Shown: positions 1-6,078, numbered from the stretch's first letter. The stretch is DNA of 8,956 bases from Verrucomicrobiaceae bacterium (GCA_947372405.1 CANBTO010000182.1:1-8956); one strand, 5' to 3'. Made by a program: numbers and translations. Notes: generated by a model not told the origin, from the letters alone.

Positions 1-2
1 TG

Positions 3-152
3 CCGGACCCGGGTGCGGGCCGGACGGAATGCGGCGAACTCGACGGTCTAACCAAAACGGAGTTGCTTGAGAAACTGGGAGTGGTTGTCGAACCGGATGT
101 TTGGCGCTGGAACTTCTCCCCTCACCTTGCGATTTATCCCAAACACAAATGA
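3..152 (+). CDS. C-terminal fragment of an unidentified protein (5' end outside window)
   Basis: The third forward frame is open from the window edge to a TGA at 150-152 and reads as plausible protein, with the tail ELLEKLGVVVEPDVWRWNF and a basic end IYPKHK. The other two forward frames close earlier. The stop lies 4 nt before the ATG of the next small gene, so it is probably the upstream member of the same compact + strand cluster. About 49 residues are visible. I do not recognise the family. The 10-bp palindrome ATGATATCAT (149-158) overlaps its stop codon and the next start codon. Only the end of the gene is present, so function and true length cannot be judged. Confidence 0.5.
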   Translation, partial: PDPGAGRTECGELDGLTKTELLEKLGVVVEPDVWRWNFSPHLAIYPKHK

Positions 153-156
153 TATC

Positions 157-354
157 ATGAAAGAGAAACAACGACAGGATCAGGAAACAAAGGTTCTCCA
201 CTCTGACAGTGGTGACGATCCGGGCGGATTGTCCGAAGAGGCTCGGACCATACGCGGACGGATGACGGAAGTGGACACGATGATCGACAGCATCCTCTCA
301 TCGGCCACATCGGGCAGCTATCTCGAGACCATCCGGCAACGCGGAGGGCAGTAG
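157..354 (+). CDS. Small hypothetical protein, 65 aa
   Basis: I start this gene at ATG 157, not at the upstream in-frame ATG 67. The 157 start lies 4 nt after the stop of the preceding frame, and the sequence before it is better explained as that neighbour's C-terminus. The product is hydrophilic and charged. It begins MKEKQRQDQETK, has an Asp/Gly-rich stretch (DSGDDPGG), then a likely helix around residues 32-50 (RTIRGRMTEVDTMIDSIL), and ends SYLETIRQRGGQ. There is no signal peptide, membrane segment or Cys/His cluster. I do not recognise the family. No Shine-Dalgarno is visible, so translation may depend on coupling to the upstream gene. Two nt separate its stop from the next ATG. Confidence 0.5.
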   Translation: MKEKQRQDQETKVLHSDSGDDPGGLSEEARTIRGRMTEVDTMIDSILSSATSGSYLETIRQRGGQ

Positions 355-356
355 CC

Positions 357-455
357 ATGTCCCTTTGGTTCGGCTACGAGTGGGAGATCGCCGCATCCGT
401 TCAAGGGGATGGATCGGCGGTTGCGATGGCGGATGTGTGGGATGCCCCCTCATGA
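357..455 (+). CDS. Possible micro-protein, 32 aa
   Basis: The ATG follows the previous stop by 2 nt, and the TGA overlaps the next ATG in an ATGA junction, the usual layout of translationally coupled genes. The predicted peptide starts MSLWFGYEWEIAASVQGD and ends VWDAPS. It is aromatic-rich at its N-terminus and acidic, with no recognisable domain. The only support is gene packing; the length is within chance for an ORF, so the call is tentative. Alternatively, this peptide and the next one are halves of one gene split by a frameshift, because the second frame is also open across most of this stretch from a TTG at 365. Confidence 0.3.
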   Translation: MSLWFGYEWEIAASVQGDGSAVAMADVWDAPS

Positions 456-553
456 CCCGCATCCTCGACCACTGGCCCGAATGGTTACGAGGCGAACCCG
501 ATCCCAATCCCCCGGAAGCCGCGGAGGTGTTGGATGAGTTCTGGGGGGTGTAG
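452..553 (+). CDS. Possible micro-protein, 33 aa
   Basis: It starts within the stop of the preceding frame (ATGA overlap) and ends 40 nt before the MraZ-like gene. The peptide begins MTRILDHWPEWLRGEPD and continues with a Pro/Glu-rich segment and an acidic amphipathic tail (AAEVLDEFWGV). The frame remains open upstream to a TTG at 365, so a 62-residue version is possible, but the extension is Arg/Gly/Cys-rich and does not look like normal protein. I do not recognise it. Support is positional only. Confidence 0.33.
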   Translation: MTRILDHWPEWLRGEPDPNPPEAAEVLDEFWGV

Positions 554-593
554 CCGAATCACCATTTCTCCACTCTTCCAACCGCATCCGAAC

Positions 594-1031
594 ATGAACC
601 GCATCTATCGTTACATTGGACAACGATCCATGAAGATGACCCCGGACCACCGTGTGTGCGTTCCGAAAGACTGGAGGCCGGAGGGGGAAGACTGCCTCTT
701 CATTCAATTCTCCACAAACTACGGCTTGCCCTTCTTGAAAGTGTTCGGGCGGGAACATGTGAATGAAGTGATGGAGAGGATCTCCCAATGCGGCCGATCT
801 GAAGCGGAAAAAAACAAGTTGCGCAACTTGTTCGCCAGGCATTGTATCGAGGTGAAGCTGGGGAAGGATTCGAGAATCACCATCCCAAGCCACTTTCGTG
901 ATCTCGCGGGGATGCCACCGGCAGGAGAAGTCATCCTGCTCGGCTGTGGGTTCCACTTTGAGATCTGGAACAAGCAGAACTATGAGGCCATTCCCCGTGA
1001 TCAGGACGACGATGTCCTGGGGATCTTTTGA
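594..1031 (+). CDS. mraZ: Divergent MraZ-like transcriptional regulator (AbrB/SpoVT fold)
   Basis: The 145-aa length and two-repeat layout fit MraZ, a ring-forming DNA-binding protein that normally controls the division and cell-wall (dcw) cluster. The first swapped-hairpin half ends HRVCVPKDWR (residues 19-28). The second has SRITIPSHFR (93-102), followed by the characteristic C-terminal strand GFHFEIWNKQNY (119-130). In typical MraZ each half carries D-x-x-x-R. Here the Arg residues remain (R20, R94), but the Asp positions read Thr16 and Gly90, with an Asp shifted inward, so DNA specificity has probably changed. I chose ATG 594 because the in-frame upstream extension from 534 does not resemble MraZ and overlaps the preceding small ORF. 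No Shine-Dalgarno precedes it. The normal neighbours (rsmH, ftsL, ftsI) are absent, so this is an orphan copy. Family membership is fairly sure; dcw regulation is not implied. Confidence 0.82.
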   Translation: MNRIYRYIGQRSMKMTPDHRVCVPKDWRPEGEDCLFIQFSTNYGLPFLKVFGREHVNEVMERISQCGRSEAEKNKLRNLFARHCIEVKLGKDSRITIPSHFRDLAGMPPAGEVILLGCGFHFEIWNKQNYEAIPRDQDDDVLGIF

Positions 1032-1132
1032 GCATGCCGACGACCGCTGGATGATCTGAACAATGAGAGCAAGCCCGCCTGGCAGGAGCCCTCAATTCGT
1101 AAAAGTCCAGAGAAACGACTCATTTTACAGGA

Positions 1133-1156
1133 CCCGTGTCCCACCGCCCACCGCCC
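1133..1156 (-). other. Four-tract G-quadruplex motif
   Basis: On the - strand the sequence is GGG-CGGT-GGG-CGGT-GGG-ACAC-GGG: four G3 tracts with three 4-nt loops, the first two loops identical. This meets the standard G3N1-7 definition exactly. It lies about 120 nt beyond the stop of the HAD gene in that gene's transcription direction, so it would appear in a read-through mRNA. It could slow polymerase, protect a 3' end, or be incidental in GC-rich DNA. Folding is not shown. Confidence 0.55.
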
Positions 1157-1199
1157 GCCGCATCTGCGGTTCGGCGTCGCTAACACGATTGATAACGCA

Positions 1200-1224
1200 T
1201 AGCTGAGGAAGATGCGGAGGGGCG
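1200..1224 (-). repeat. Direct repeat copy A: fossil of a TIR-domain coding segment
   Basis: These 25 bases match 5936-5960 with 24 identities: a 20-base exact core, one mismatch, then four more matches. Read on the - strand they encode PLRIFLSY, identical to the first beta strand of the TIR domain in the zinc-ribbon TIR gene. Similarity does not continue on either side, and the frame beyond reads ALSIVLATP, which is not TIR-like. A 20-base exact match within 9 kb is not expected by chance. It is probably the remnant of a second zinc-ribbon TIR gene, or a scar of recombination at that gene. Confidence 0.7.
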
Positions 1225-1276
1225 TAATTGATCAGTAGTCAAGCGGTGGTCGTCTCTCATTGGACAAAACAGGGCT

Positions 1277-2758
1277 TCATCTCTCCCGCTCAACCCAAAT
1301 GTCCGGGTGGCTCGCCCCAATTGCCGCCTGTTTGTGACCATTGGGGTGCCTGGCAATCTGTTCCATGATGTCGTCCAGTTCATTGATCAGGATATCCATC
1401 CATCGGCTGGAGTCCCGGTCCTGCCGGTGCATCAACGTCACGATGGCATTGAGAGCCTGCCAGTCATCTCCTGTGGCATGATGGTCTCCGGTAATATCTT
1501 TGATTTTAGCCAATACGCGCCCGGCGAACATCTCCCGTTTGAACGTCTCCAATACGGTTGGTGTGAAACACCCCCGATGTCGCTTATTGTTCTCCGCGGT
1601 ATTGGACAAGCGAGCAAATGCCATCGTGTTAAATGCGCGCAGAATGTGTGCCGTAGCCTCGGGCCCATGGGCCGTCACCGACGGGATCAGAATCCGAGAA
1701 TGAAAAGGCACAAGATGCCGGTCATTGTTGACCGCAAACACCAACAACCCCGGTATCTTGGTGACTGGATAGTCATTGCCACCGCCCACAATCACCTCGT
1801 CTCCAAAATAGACGGCGTTGGTTCCGAACTTCTCGCCGAGCCTCTCGTGACCCTGCAGATTCAGCCGCTCGATTAAAAAGCGCATCGCGTAGCCCTTGTC
1901 AACCTTCTCCAAGGTGACATCCACGCTTGACGTGCCGCCCGCCTTTGCCTCGTAGTGGCCCAGCCCCATATAATCGAGCCGTTGTTGGATTTCGCCTATT
2001 ACCCAAGTCCGCAGGTCGTTCTCGAACAACCTATCCCTGAGAGCTTCGGTCTTCGCATGGCGAAAGCTCAGCACCGGCTTAAGTGTAAGTTGAACATGTG
2101 CTTGCAGCCGGCTGTGATCGGCTCCGTATTTGACGGGCCGTAACTCGACTATTGGCCTGACCAGACTTCCGGTGCTAGAGATCTTTCCAAGGTCGTAATT
2201 CGCAATCAGCGATTTGGGCCCTCGCTTGATCTTTCTGCAATAAGCATCCGCTACCTCTGACATTACTTGGCTTAGCACGGCAATGTCCCGGCTTGGGATT
2301 CGGCACTTTTCGAGATACGGCTCATCGATGAACACGGGGCTGATGATCGCACTCTCGCCGTGTTTCTTGGTGATTGTCCGCAGCACCTTGTTCTTGCAGA
2401 TCGACCTCCCGGCGGTCTGTCTGTTCTGAGGTTTGGCGGATCCCATCGCATCGGCAGGGAAATGGAAATATACGCCGCCGGAATTTGAGAAAAAATGGAA
2501 TCGGTCTAGCAGGTGCATGGCCTCACGGTTGCACAGTTCCCGAACAATCAATGGGAGCAATCGCTCCGCCACCTGATGCATGCTGTTACCGGTCACCAGT
2601 GCCAAGCTTGCACCTGTCCTCGCCGCGTCGAACAAACAGGGCGAGACATTCAGGATGAAGCTTTGTCTCTCGTTCTTATTCTGGTCGAGAATGGTCTTAT
2701 CAATATCCGCTGCGATTAGGCAACGGGCAGAGTGTGATGCAGGGGCTGATGCGTTCAT
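1277..2758 (-). CDS. HAD-IIB phosphatase, phosphomannomutase/sucrose-phosphatase-like, with C-terminal extension
   Basis: The 493-aa product carries the four HAD motifs. Motif I is AADIDKTIL, with nucleophile D18 and acid/base D20. Motif II is LALVTGNS (52-59). The motif III lysine lies in VDKGYAMRFL (K288). Motif IV is YFGDEVIVGGGNDYPV, with D320 and D329. The GGGNDY form and the preceding GGTSSVDV resemble eukaryote-type phosphomannomutase and other class IIB (capped) HAD enzymes that act on sugar phosphates. The cap would be roughly residues 85-280. Residues about 360-493 exceed the usual 250-300 aa of the family, and I do not recognise them. I chose ATG 2758, 28 nt after the TIR-PFK stop; longer in-frame starts (2809, 2842) would overlap that gene and add residues unlike HAD. 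Co-transcription with the TIR-PFK gene suggests that it acts on a phosphorylated metabolite of the same system. Substrate unknown. Confidence 0.88.
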   Translation of the reverse strand: MNASAPASHSARCLIAADIDKTILDQNKNERQSFILNVSPCLFDAARTGASLALVTGNSMHQVAERLLPLIVRELCNREAMHLLDRFHFFSNSGGVYFHFPADAMGSAKPQNRQTAGRSICKNKVLRTITKKHGESAIISPVFIDEPYLEKCRIPSRDIAVLSQVMSEVADAYCRKIKRGPKSLIANYDLGKISSTGSLVRPIVELRPVKYGADHSRLQAHVQLTLKPVLSFRHAKTEALRDRLFENDLRTWVIGEIQQRLDYMGLGHYEAKAGGTSSVDVTLEKVDKGYAMRFLIERLNLQGHERLGEKFGTNAVYFGDEVIVGGGNDYPVTKIPGLLVFAVNNDRHLVPFHSRILIPSVTAHGPEATAHILRAFNTMAFARLSNTAENNKRHRGCFTPTVLETFKREMFAGRVLAKIKDITGDHHATGDDWQALNAIVTLMHRQDRDSSRWMDILINELDDIMEQIARHPNGHKQAAIGASHPDIWVERER

Positions 2759-2786
2759 AGGTGAGACGTGGAATGTTGCGCGATGA

Positions 2787-5663
2787 CTAAGCGGGTGTGA
2801 CAGCCTCATACCAGAGGTTTTCTGGTTGGCCTGTGCTGGCAATCACGGATTTCCAGAATATGCCGTCGTGGGGCACTCGTTTTCTACCAAGAACCACAAG
2901 AGGCAGTGGAACCAAAACGAATTCGGTCAACCATTGACTGATCATAAAATCGTGGTAACCCGCCATCGCGCCATCTACCGCTAGGCGTCCCATACGATCC
3001 GCAGTGATGATGTCATGACAACTTGGAGGGATCACCCGGATCAGGTGGCGGGGCTCGCTCGTGAAGATCTGGTGGTTGTGCCGCGCCAAATTGGTTCCTT
3101 CCTTTCGTCTGGATGGGTGCAGGAGCGTATCGACATCCAATACCAGCGAAACAATCTTCAAACTGGCGGTTCTGAGTTCGTCCGGCGTTTGTCCAAAAAC
3201 CCGCCGATCCCGGATCAAGGTCCAGCGGCGGGCGGGGATCCTGAGATAGCACTCCCCGAATATCCGGGCGAAGGTCTCACGAAGGCGCTTGCACAACTGG
3301 CAGACCAGTTGTTTCGGAATCACGACTGGCCCGCTTGGAGCACCCGGCCTTCCGGCCTTCCTCACTTCCCGAATGATCGCGGTCGCTTCATAGGGAAGGC
3401 AAATAATCTGCGACAGCGCATGGAGTTCCTCCGTCAGATCCACCGAGATCTCGATCACATTGCTACCCTTCGCCTTGCGGATGAGCCCATCCAGATCATG
3501 AAATGCCTTCCGAAGAGGATTCGCGTAGAGATCATAACCACGTCGTGCTTCGGCCGGGGGCGAAGCCAGAGCGAACGCCTTTTGCAACTTTATCGGATTC
3601 TTACGAATCCAGGCATCCGCGTTGTTGATTACGATGCGGTTGACAATCTCGACGAGACGCGCGCGGGAGCGCGGCTCTTGGGAACCCTTTCGAAACGCAT
3701 CGCGTGCCTCCACCAGCGACTTCCCGTCAGACTCAGACTTCTGGACCACATCGGAATTTTTCCCAAGAGCCTCCGCCACCGCCTCGAAGGCCTTGTTGTC
3801 CGGGAATTCATCCTGCCGGACGAGTGCCGAGCACACGAACCTGCGGACCGCATCCTTCTCGCGGTCGCTCAGTTCCGCTTCGGGTATGTCGAGAAAGTCC
3901 TCGATGTCCACTGGAACCGCCGTTTCCGCCAGCACCAGAATGCCATGCTTGTGACGTTCATACTCCGTCTTGATGAACTGTCCGAGACTGCGCATCGAAA
4001 ACTGGATTTCCGGAATCAGGGCCGCCAGACAACTTTGCCCGCTGGCCAGCGCGGTATGGCTTACGACGAACCCCGAATCGGAGCCGAACAACTGCATCAC
4101 GCATAGCCGCGGGTTCGACTTGCTCTCGGTATCGAGCTGCGCCAGAATCTCCCGTGCTTTTTCGACGGCGGACAAGAATCCGAAGGACTGCCAGACCCAG
4201 AGGATGTCGTTGTCCATGGTCTTGGGGATTCCCACGACGCTGAGCCGCTTTTTGCGCAGACCCGCGCGCGCTTCCAGCGCATGCGCGGCGCGCATGCTGC
4301 CCTCCCCTCCGATAACATACAGAATGTCCACCCGGCTCTTTGATCTCGGATCGGTCAGGCGGTCCACTATCTCGTCGATATTGCTTGGCCTGTCCGCTTT
4401 CCCCTCCTGGAGTTCGTCATGGCGTGCGGTCGTGATCTCGGTGCCGCCATGGGACTTGGCTGCGGCAATCCTACTGGCCAATTCCCCCGTTGTATTGATC
4501 TCGTCGGTCTTGATCTCCTTGTCACGCATGAATATCTCGACCGTCTCGAATGGATTGTCCTCGACGGCAAAGCCCTGGAATCCCGCTTGGAACGCCTTGA
4601 TCTTGAGGACTCCGTCGTCCGTCTTCATGGCATGTTGGAAATACTGGCGATGACGCTCAATAATGCCTTCAATCACCGCGTTGATTCCAGGAGCAAGCCC
4701 GCCGGAGACAATGATCCCAACCTCCAGCTTTCTGCCGAACATGATTTCCTTCCGAGGTCCCGCTTCGGGAAAGACCAGCCCGAGTTTGCCGAGGCATGAG
4801 TTTCCATTGCGCACGGAATTGAATTTGCCCCGTGCATCCACGACGACCATGCAGTCGTCACGATAGGCACCTGCTTCCGATTCCGGTAATTCCCCCCCCC
4901 TGCCGCTTTGTGGTAACGCTTCGAACCGGCCCACCGTCGGCCACCTGAGCAAGCAACCGGCTGCGAGCTTGTGAGGATCGCGCAGGAGCATTTTGTCGCT
5001 CTCTTCTTTTCCGTTGGGCTGATCTTGGAAAGGGTGTTCGCCCTCGTAAAAGAAGGCATCGATGATCTGCTTCTCATACTCGAAGGGGTAGCCAATCGGA
5101 AGCCCGTCACGCCAGATCTCCCGTTCGGGTGCTGCGTGTATGCGCTTGTAGATGTCGTTGGCTCGCTTATCCGCCTGCTCCAGATCCCCCATATTCAGCG
5201 ATTCGCCCGCCGCATCGACATAATGGGGTTTGGATTTGGATATTTCCTCGGGAACAAACGTCTCGTTGCCGCGCAATCTGACCGCTATGAGGACTTTTCC
5301 CTTCTGCTTGTTCGCTTTCCATGCGGAAAACTCCCTGCCCTGGCCGGACTTGGCGAATTCCTGCTCGGTTCCTCCCCCAAGGAAGATGATGAAGACGTTC
5401 GCGATTGTAAGGTGAGGGGCGACATGCTGTTCCCACATCGTGTTCTGTGTCCCCGCAATCGTGCTGGCAGGAATATCATAACAGAATACATCAAGCTCTG
5501 GCTGCTTTCTCAGATGGTAGCTGATTCGGTGGGCGTAGGCGTCTTCCATAAGGCTTCTCGAGAGTTCCTCATCGGTAGGATTTTGCTTAACTCCATTTTC
5601 GCGGCTTCTGCGAAGCCTGTAGGAGATGAAAATCCTCTTGATCGCGCGGGTCTGGTTGGGCAT
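2787..5663 (-). CDS. TIR domain fused to a divergent, plant-like phosphofructokinase domain
   Basis: The 958-aa protein starts at MPNQTRAIKRIFISYR. Residues 9 to about 175 are TIR-like: strand KRIFISYR, W77, hydrophobic strand NVFIIFLGG (89-97), then GREFSAWKA, whose E111 sits where the catalytic Glu of NAD+-cleaving TIRs lies, and KVLIAVRL (123-130). After a linker comes FPEAGPRKEIMF (298-309), a lead-in typical of plant-like PFKs, then the ATP/sugar loop SGGLAPGINAVI (320-331), IGGEGS (451-456), GIPKTMDNDI (478-487), SFGF (493-496), SGFV and ALIPE (548-552, the sugar-binding Glu). Following LVLAETA, about 280 unrecognised residues intervene before the PFK C-terminal part RHLIRVIPP, AVDGAMAGY and STGQP (867-946). 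Two active-site changes stand out: Asp to Glu at 454 and the MGR arginine to Ser528. The frame continues upstream another 136 codons to 6071, but that part is the out-of-frame shadow of the TIR gene before it. A sensor or effector of a nucleotide/phosphosugar conflict system is inferred, not a glycolytic enzyme. Confidence 0.9.
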   Translation of the reverse strand: MPNQTRAIKRIFISYRLRRSRENGVKQNPTDEELSRSLMEDAYAHRISYHLRKQPELDVFCYDIPASTIAGTQNTMWEQHVAPHLTIANVFIIFLGGGTEQEFAKSGQGREFSAWKANKQKGKVLIAVRLRGNETFVPEEISKSKPHYVDAAGESLNMGDLEQADKRANDIYKRIHAAPEREIWRDGLPIGYPFEYEKQIIDAFFYEGEHPFQDQPNGKEESDKMLLRDPHKLAAGCLLRWPTVGRFEALPQSGRGGELPESEAGAYRDDCMVVVDARGKFNSVRNGNSCLGKLGLVFPEAGPRKEIMFGRKLEVGIIVSGGLAPGINAVIEGIIERHRQYFQHAMKTDDGVLKIKAFQAGFQGFAVEDNPFETVEIFMRDKEIKTDEINTTGELASRIAAAKSHGGTEITTARHDELQEGKADRPSNIDEIVDRLTDPRSKSRVDILYVIGGEGSMRAAHALEARAGLRKKRLSVVGIPKTMDNDILWVWQSFGFLSAVEKAREILAQLDTESKSNPRLCVMQLFGSDSGFVVSHTALASGQSCLAALIPEIQFSMRSLGQFIKTEYERHKHGILVLAETAVPVDIEDFLDIPEAELSDREKDAVRRFVCSALVRQDEFPDNKAFEAVAEALGKNSDVVQKSESDGKSLVEARDAFRKGSQEPRSRARLVEIVNRIVINNADAWIRKNPIKLQKAFALASPPAEARRGYDLYANPLRKAFHDLDGLIRKAKGSNVIEISVDLTEELHALSQIICLPYEATAIIREVRKAGRPGAPSGPVVIPKQLVCQLCKRLRETFARIFGECYLRIPARRWTLIRDRRVFGQTPDELRTASLKIVSLVLDVDTLLHPSRRKEGTNLARHNHQIFTSEPRHLIRVIPPSCHDIITADRMGRLAVDGAMAGYHDFMISQWLTEFVLVPLPLVVLGRKRVPHDGIFWKSVIASTGQPENLWYEAVTPA

Positions 5664-5695
5664 GGTGGTCGCTGCATTGTTGTTATGGCATGGAT

Positions 5696-5720
5696 AGCGC
5701 CCCCCATCCAAGGGGGCGCT
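5696..5720 (-). other. Strong GC hairpin near the truncated-TIR / TIR-PFK junction
   Basis: AGCGCCCCC and GGGGGCGCT form a perfect 9-bp stem around a 7-nt loop. It lies in the last codons of the truncated TIR frame and 33 nt upstream of the TIR-PFK start. No T-run follows on either strand, so an intrinsic terminator is unlikely. It could limit coupling or stabilise a processed mRNA, or mark the end of a small palindromic repeat whose arrival contributed to the truncation. No second copy was found in the window. Confidence 0.6.
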
Positions 5721-5935
5721 CTGGAAATGGGTGGCATCGTCTTGCACCGTGCTGTCGCGCTGTATGATCGAAATGGAGCGAGAGCGCTTTCCTGCACCCC
5801 GGAATTCCGTCGGTGATGGGACGCCGCCAGTCGTCGCCCGCTTTGATATCGTTCTTGTCGAAACAGACATCGTGGTCGCGCTTTTCCAGGTCGGTTTTGA
5901 TGCGAGGGACCAGTTCCTCGTTCTCATCGTGGCCG

Positions 5936-5960
5936 TAGCTGAGGAAGATGCGGAGTGGCG
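5936..5960 (-). repeat. Direct repeat copy B, inside the zinc-ribbon TIR gene
   Basis: This is the partner of the 1200-1224 copy, in the same orientation. Here it encodes PLRIFLSY in frame, the first strand of the TIR fold, in its natural gene context. The copies are about 4.7 kb apart and enclose the TIR-PFK and HAD genes. Confidence 0.7.
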
Positions 5961-6078
5961 CGACCACCTTCTCCGGCGTGAACTCGTGTTTGCAGGCATA
6001 ACAAAGAAAGGCCTGCGAATCCGGAACGGCCATGGTTTTGTTGGAACCACATGCGGAACACTGGATTTCAACCGGCAC

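Larger units (their letters stand above)
1032..1276. other. Intergenic region between converging mraZ-like and HAD genes
   Basis: These 245 nt hold no convincing gene. The short open frames on either strand are low-complexity or Arg/Ser-rich. The region contains a G-quadruplex motif on the - strand (1133-1156), an imperfect stem GTAAAA/TTTTAC (1099-1104 with 1123-1128), and a fossil of a TIR coding sequence (1200-1224). No hairpin followed by a T-run is visible for either converging gene, so neither terminator could be assigned. Confidence 0.6.
5683..6078 (-). pseudogene. Zinc-ribbon TIR protein, truncated in the TIR domain
   Basis: The product is 131 aa, starting at GTG. An N-terminal zinc ribbon has CSAC (C7, C10) and CYAC (C26, C29). 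A TIR domain follows, with PLRIFLSYGHDENEELV (41-57), a helix, then VCFDKNDIKAGDDW (71-84) and ITDGI (88-92). TIR-like sequence fades around HTARQHG (105-111), and the tail is Arg/Pro-rich with no second half, so the region holding the catalytic Glu of active TIRs is missing. The remaining DNA before the next gene is too short to encode it in any frame. The start is supported by AAGGAG six nt upstream, the best ribosome-binding site in the module. The next gene begins 19 nt after its stop. I read it as a decayed sensor or signalling TIR, possibly still expressed. A functional short zinc-ribbon/half-TIR adaptor is less likely. Confidence 0.78.

Noticed and set aside
450..956. Open frame of 168 codons on the - strand
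   Set aside because: It is antisense to the MraZ-like gene, which has convincing family motifs. No support on this strand.
1001..1186. Small - strand frame overlapping the mraZ-like 3' end
   Set aside because: The translation is low-complexity Arg/Ser/Gly, covers the G-rich motif and shows no start signal. It is treated as noncoding.
3015..4106. Open frame of 363 codons on the + strand
   Set aside because: It lies entirely opposite the TIR-PFK gene. The product has no recognisable motif, while the - strand frame shows clear PFK signatures, so it is a shadow of codon bias.
2787..5663. Calling this gene a housekeeping 6-phosphofructokinase
   Set aside because: The TIR fusion, the long insertion, the changed active-site residues and the neighbourhood argue against a glycolytic role.
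4971..5816. Open frame of 281 codons on the + strand
   Set aside because: It is antisense to the TIR region of the TIR-PFK gene and the truncated TIR, with no family resemblance.
5664..6071. N-terminal extension of the TIR-PFK frame by 136 codons
   Set aside because: The extension is Arg/Ser/Thr-rich and is the out-of-frame reading of the zinc-ribbon TIR gene, which has its own start and ribosome-binding site. TIR similarity of the fusion begins only just after Met at 5663.
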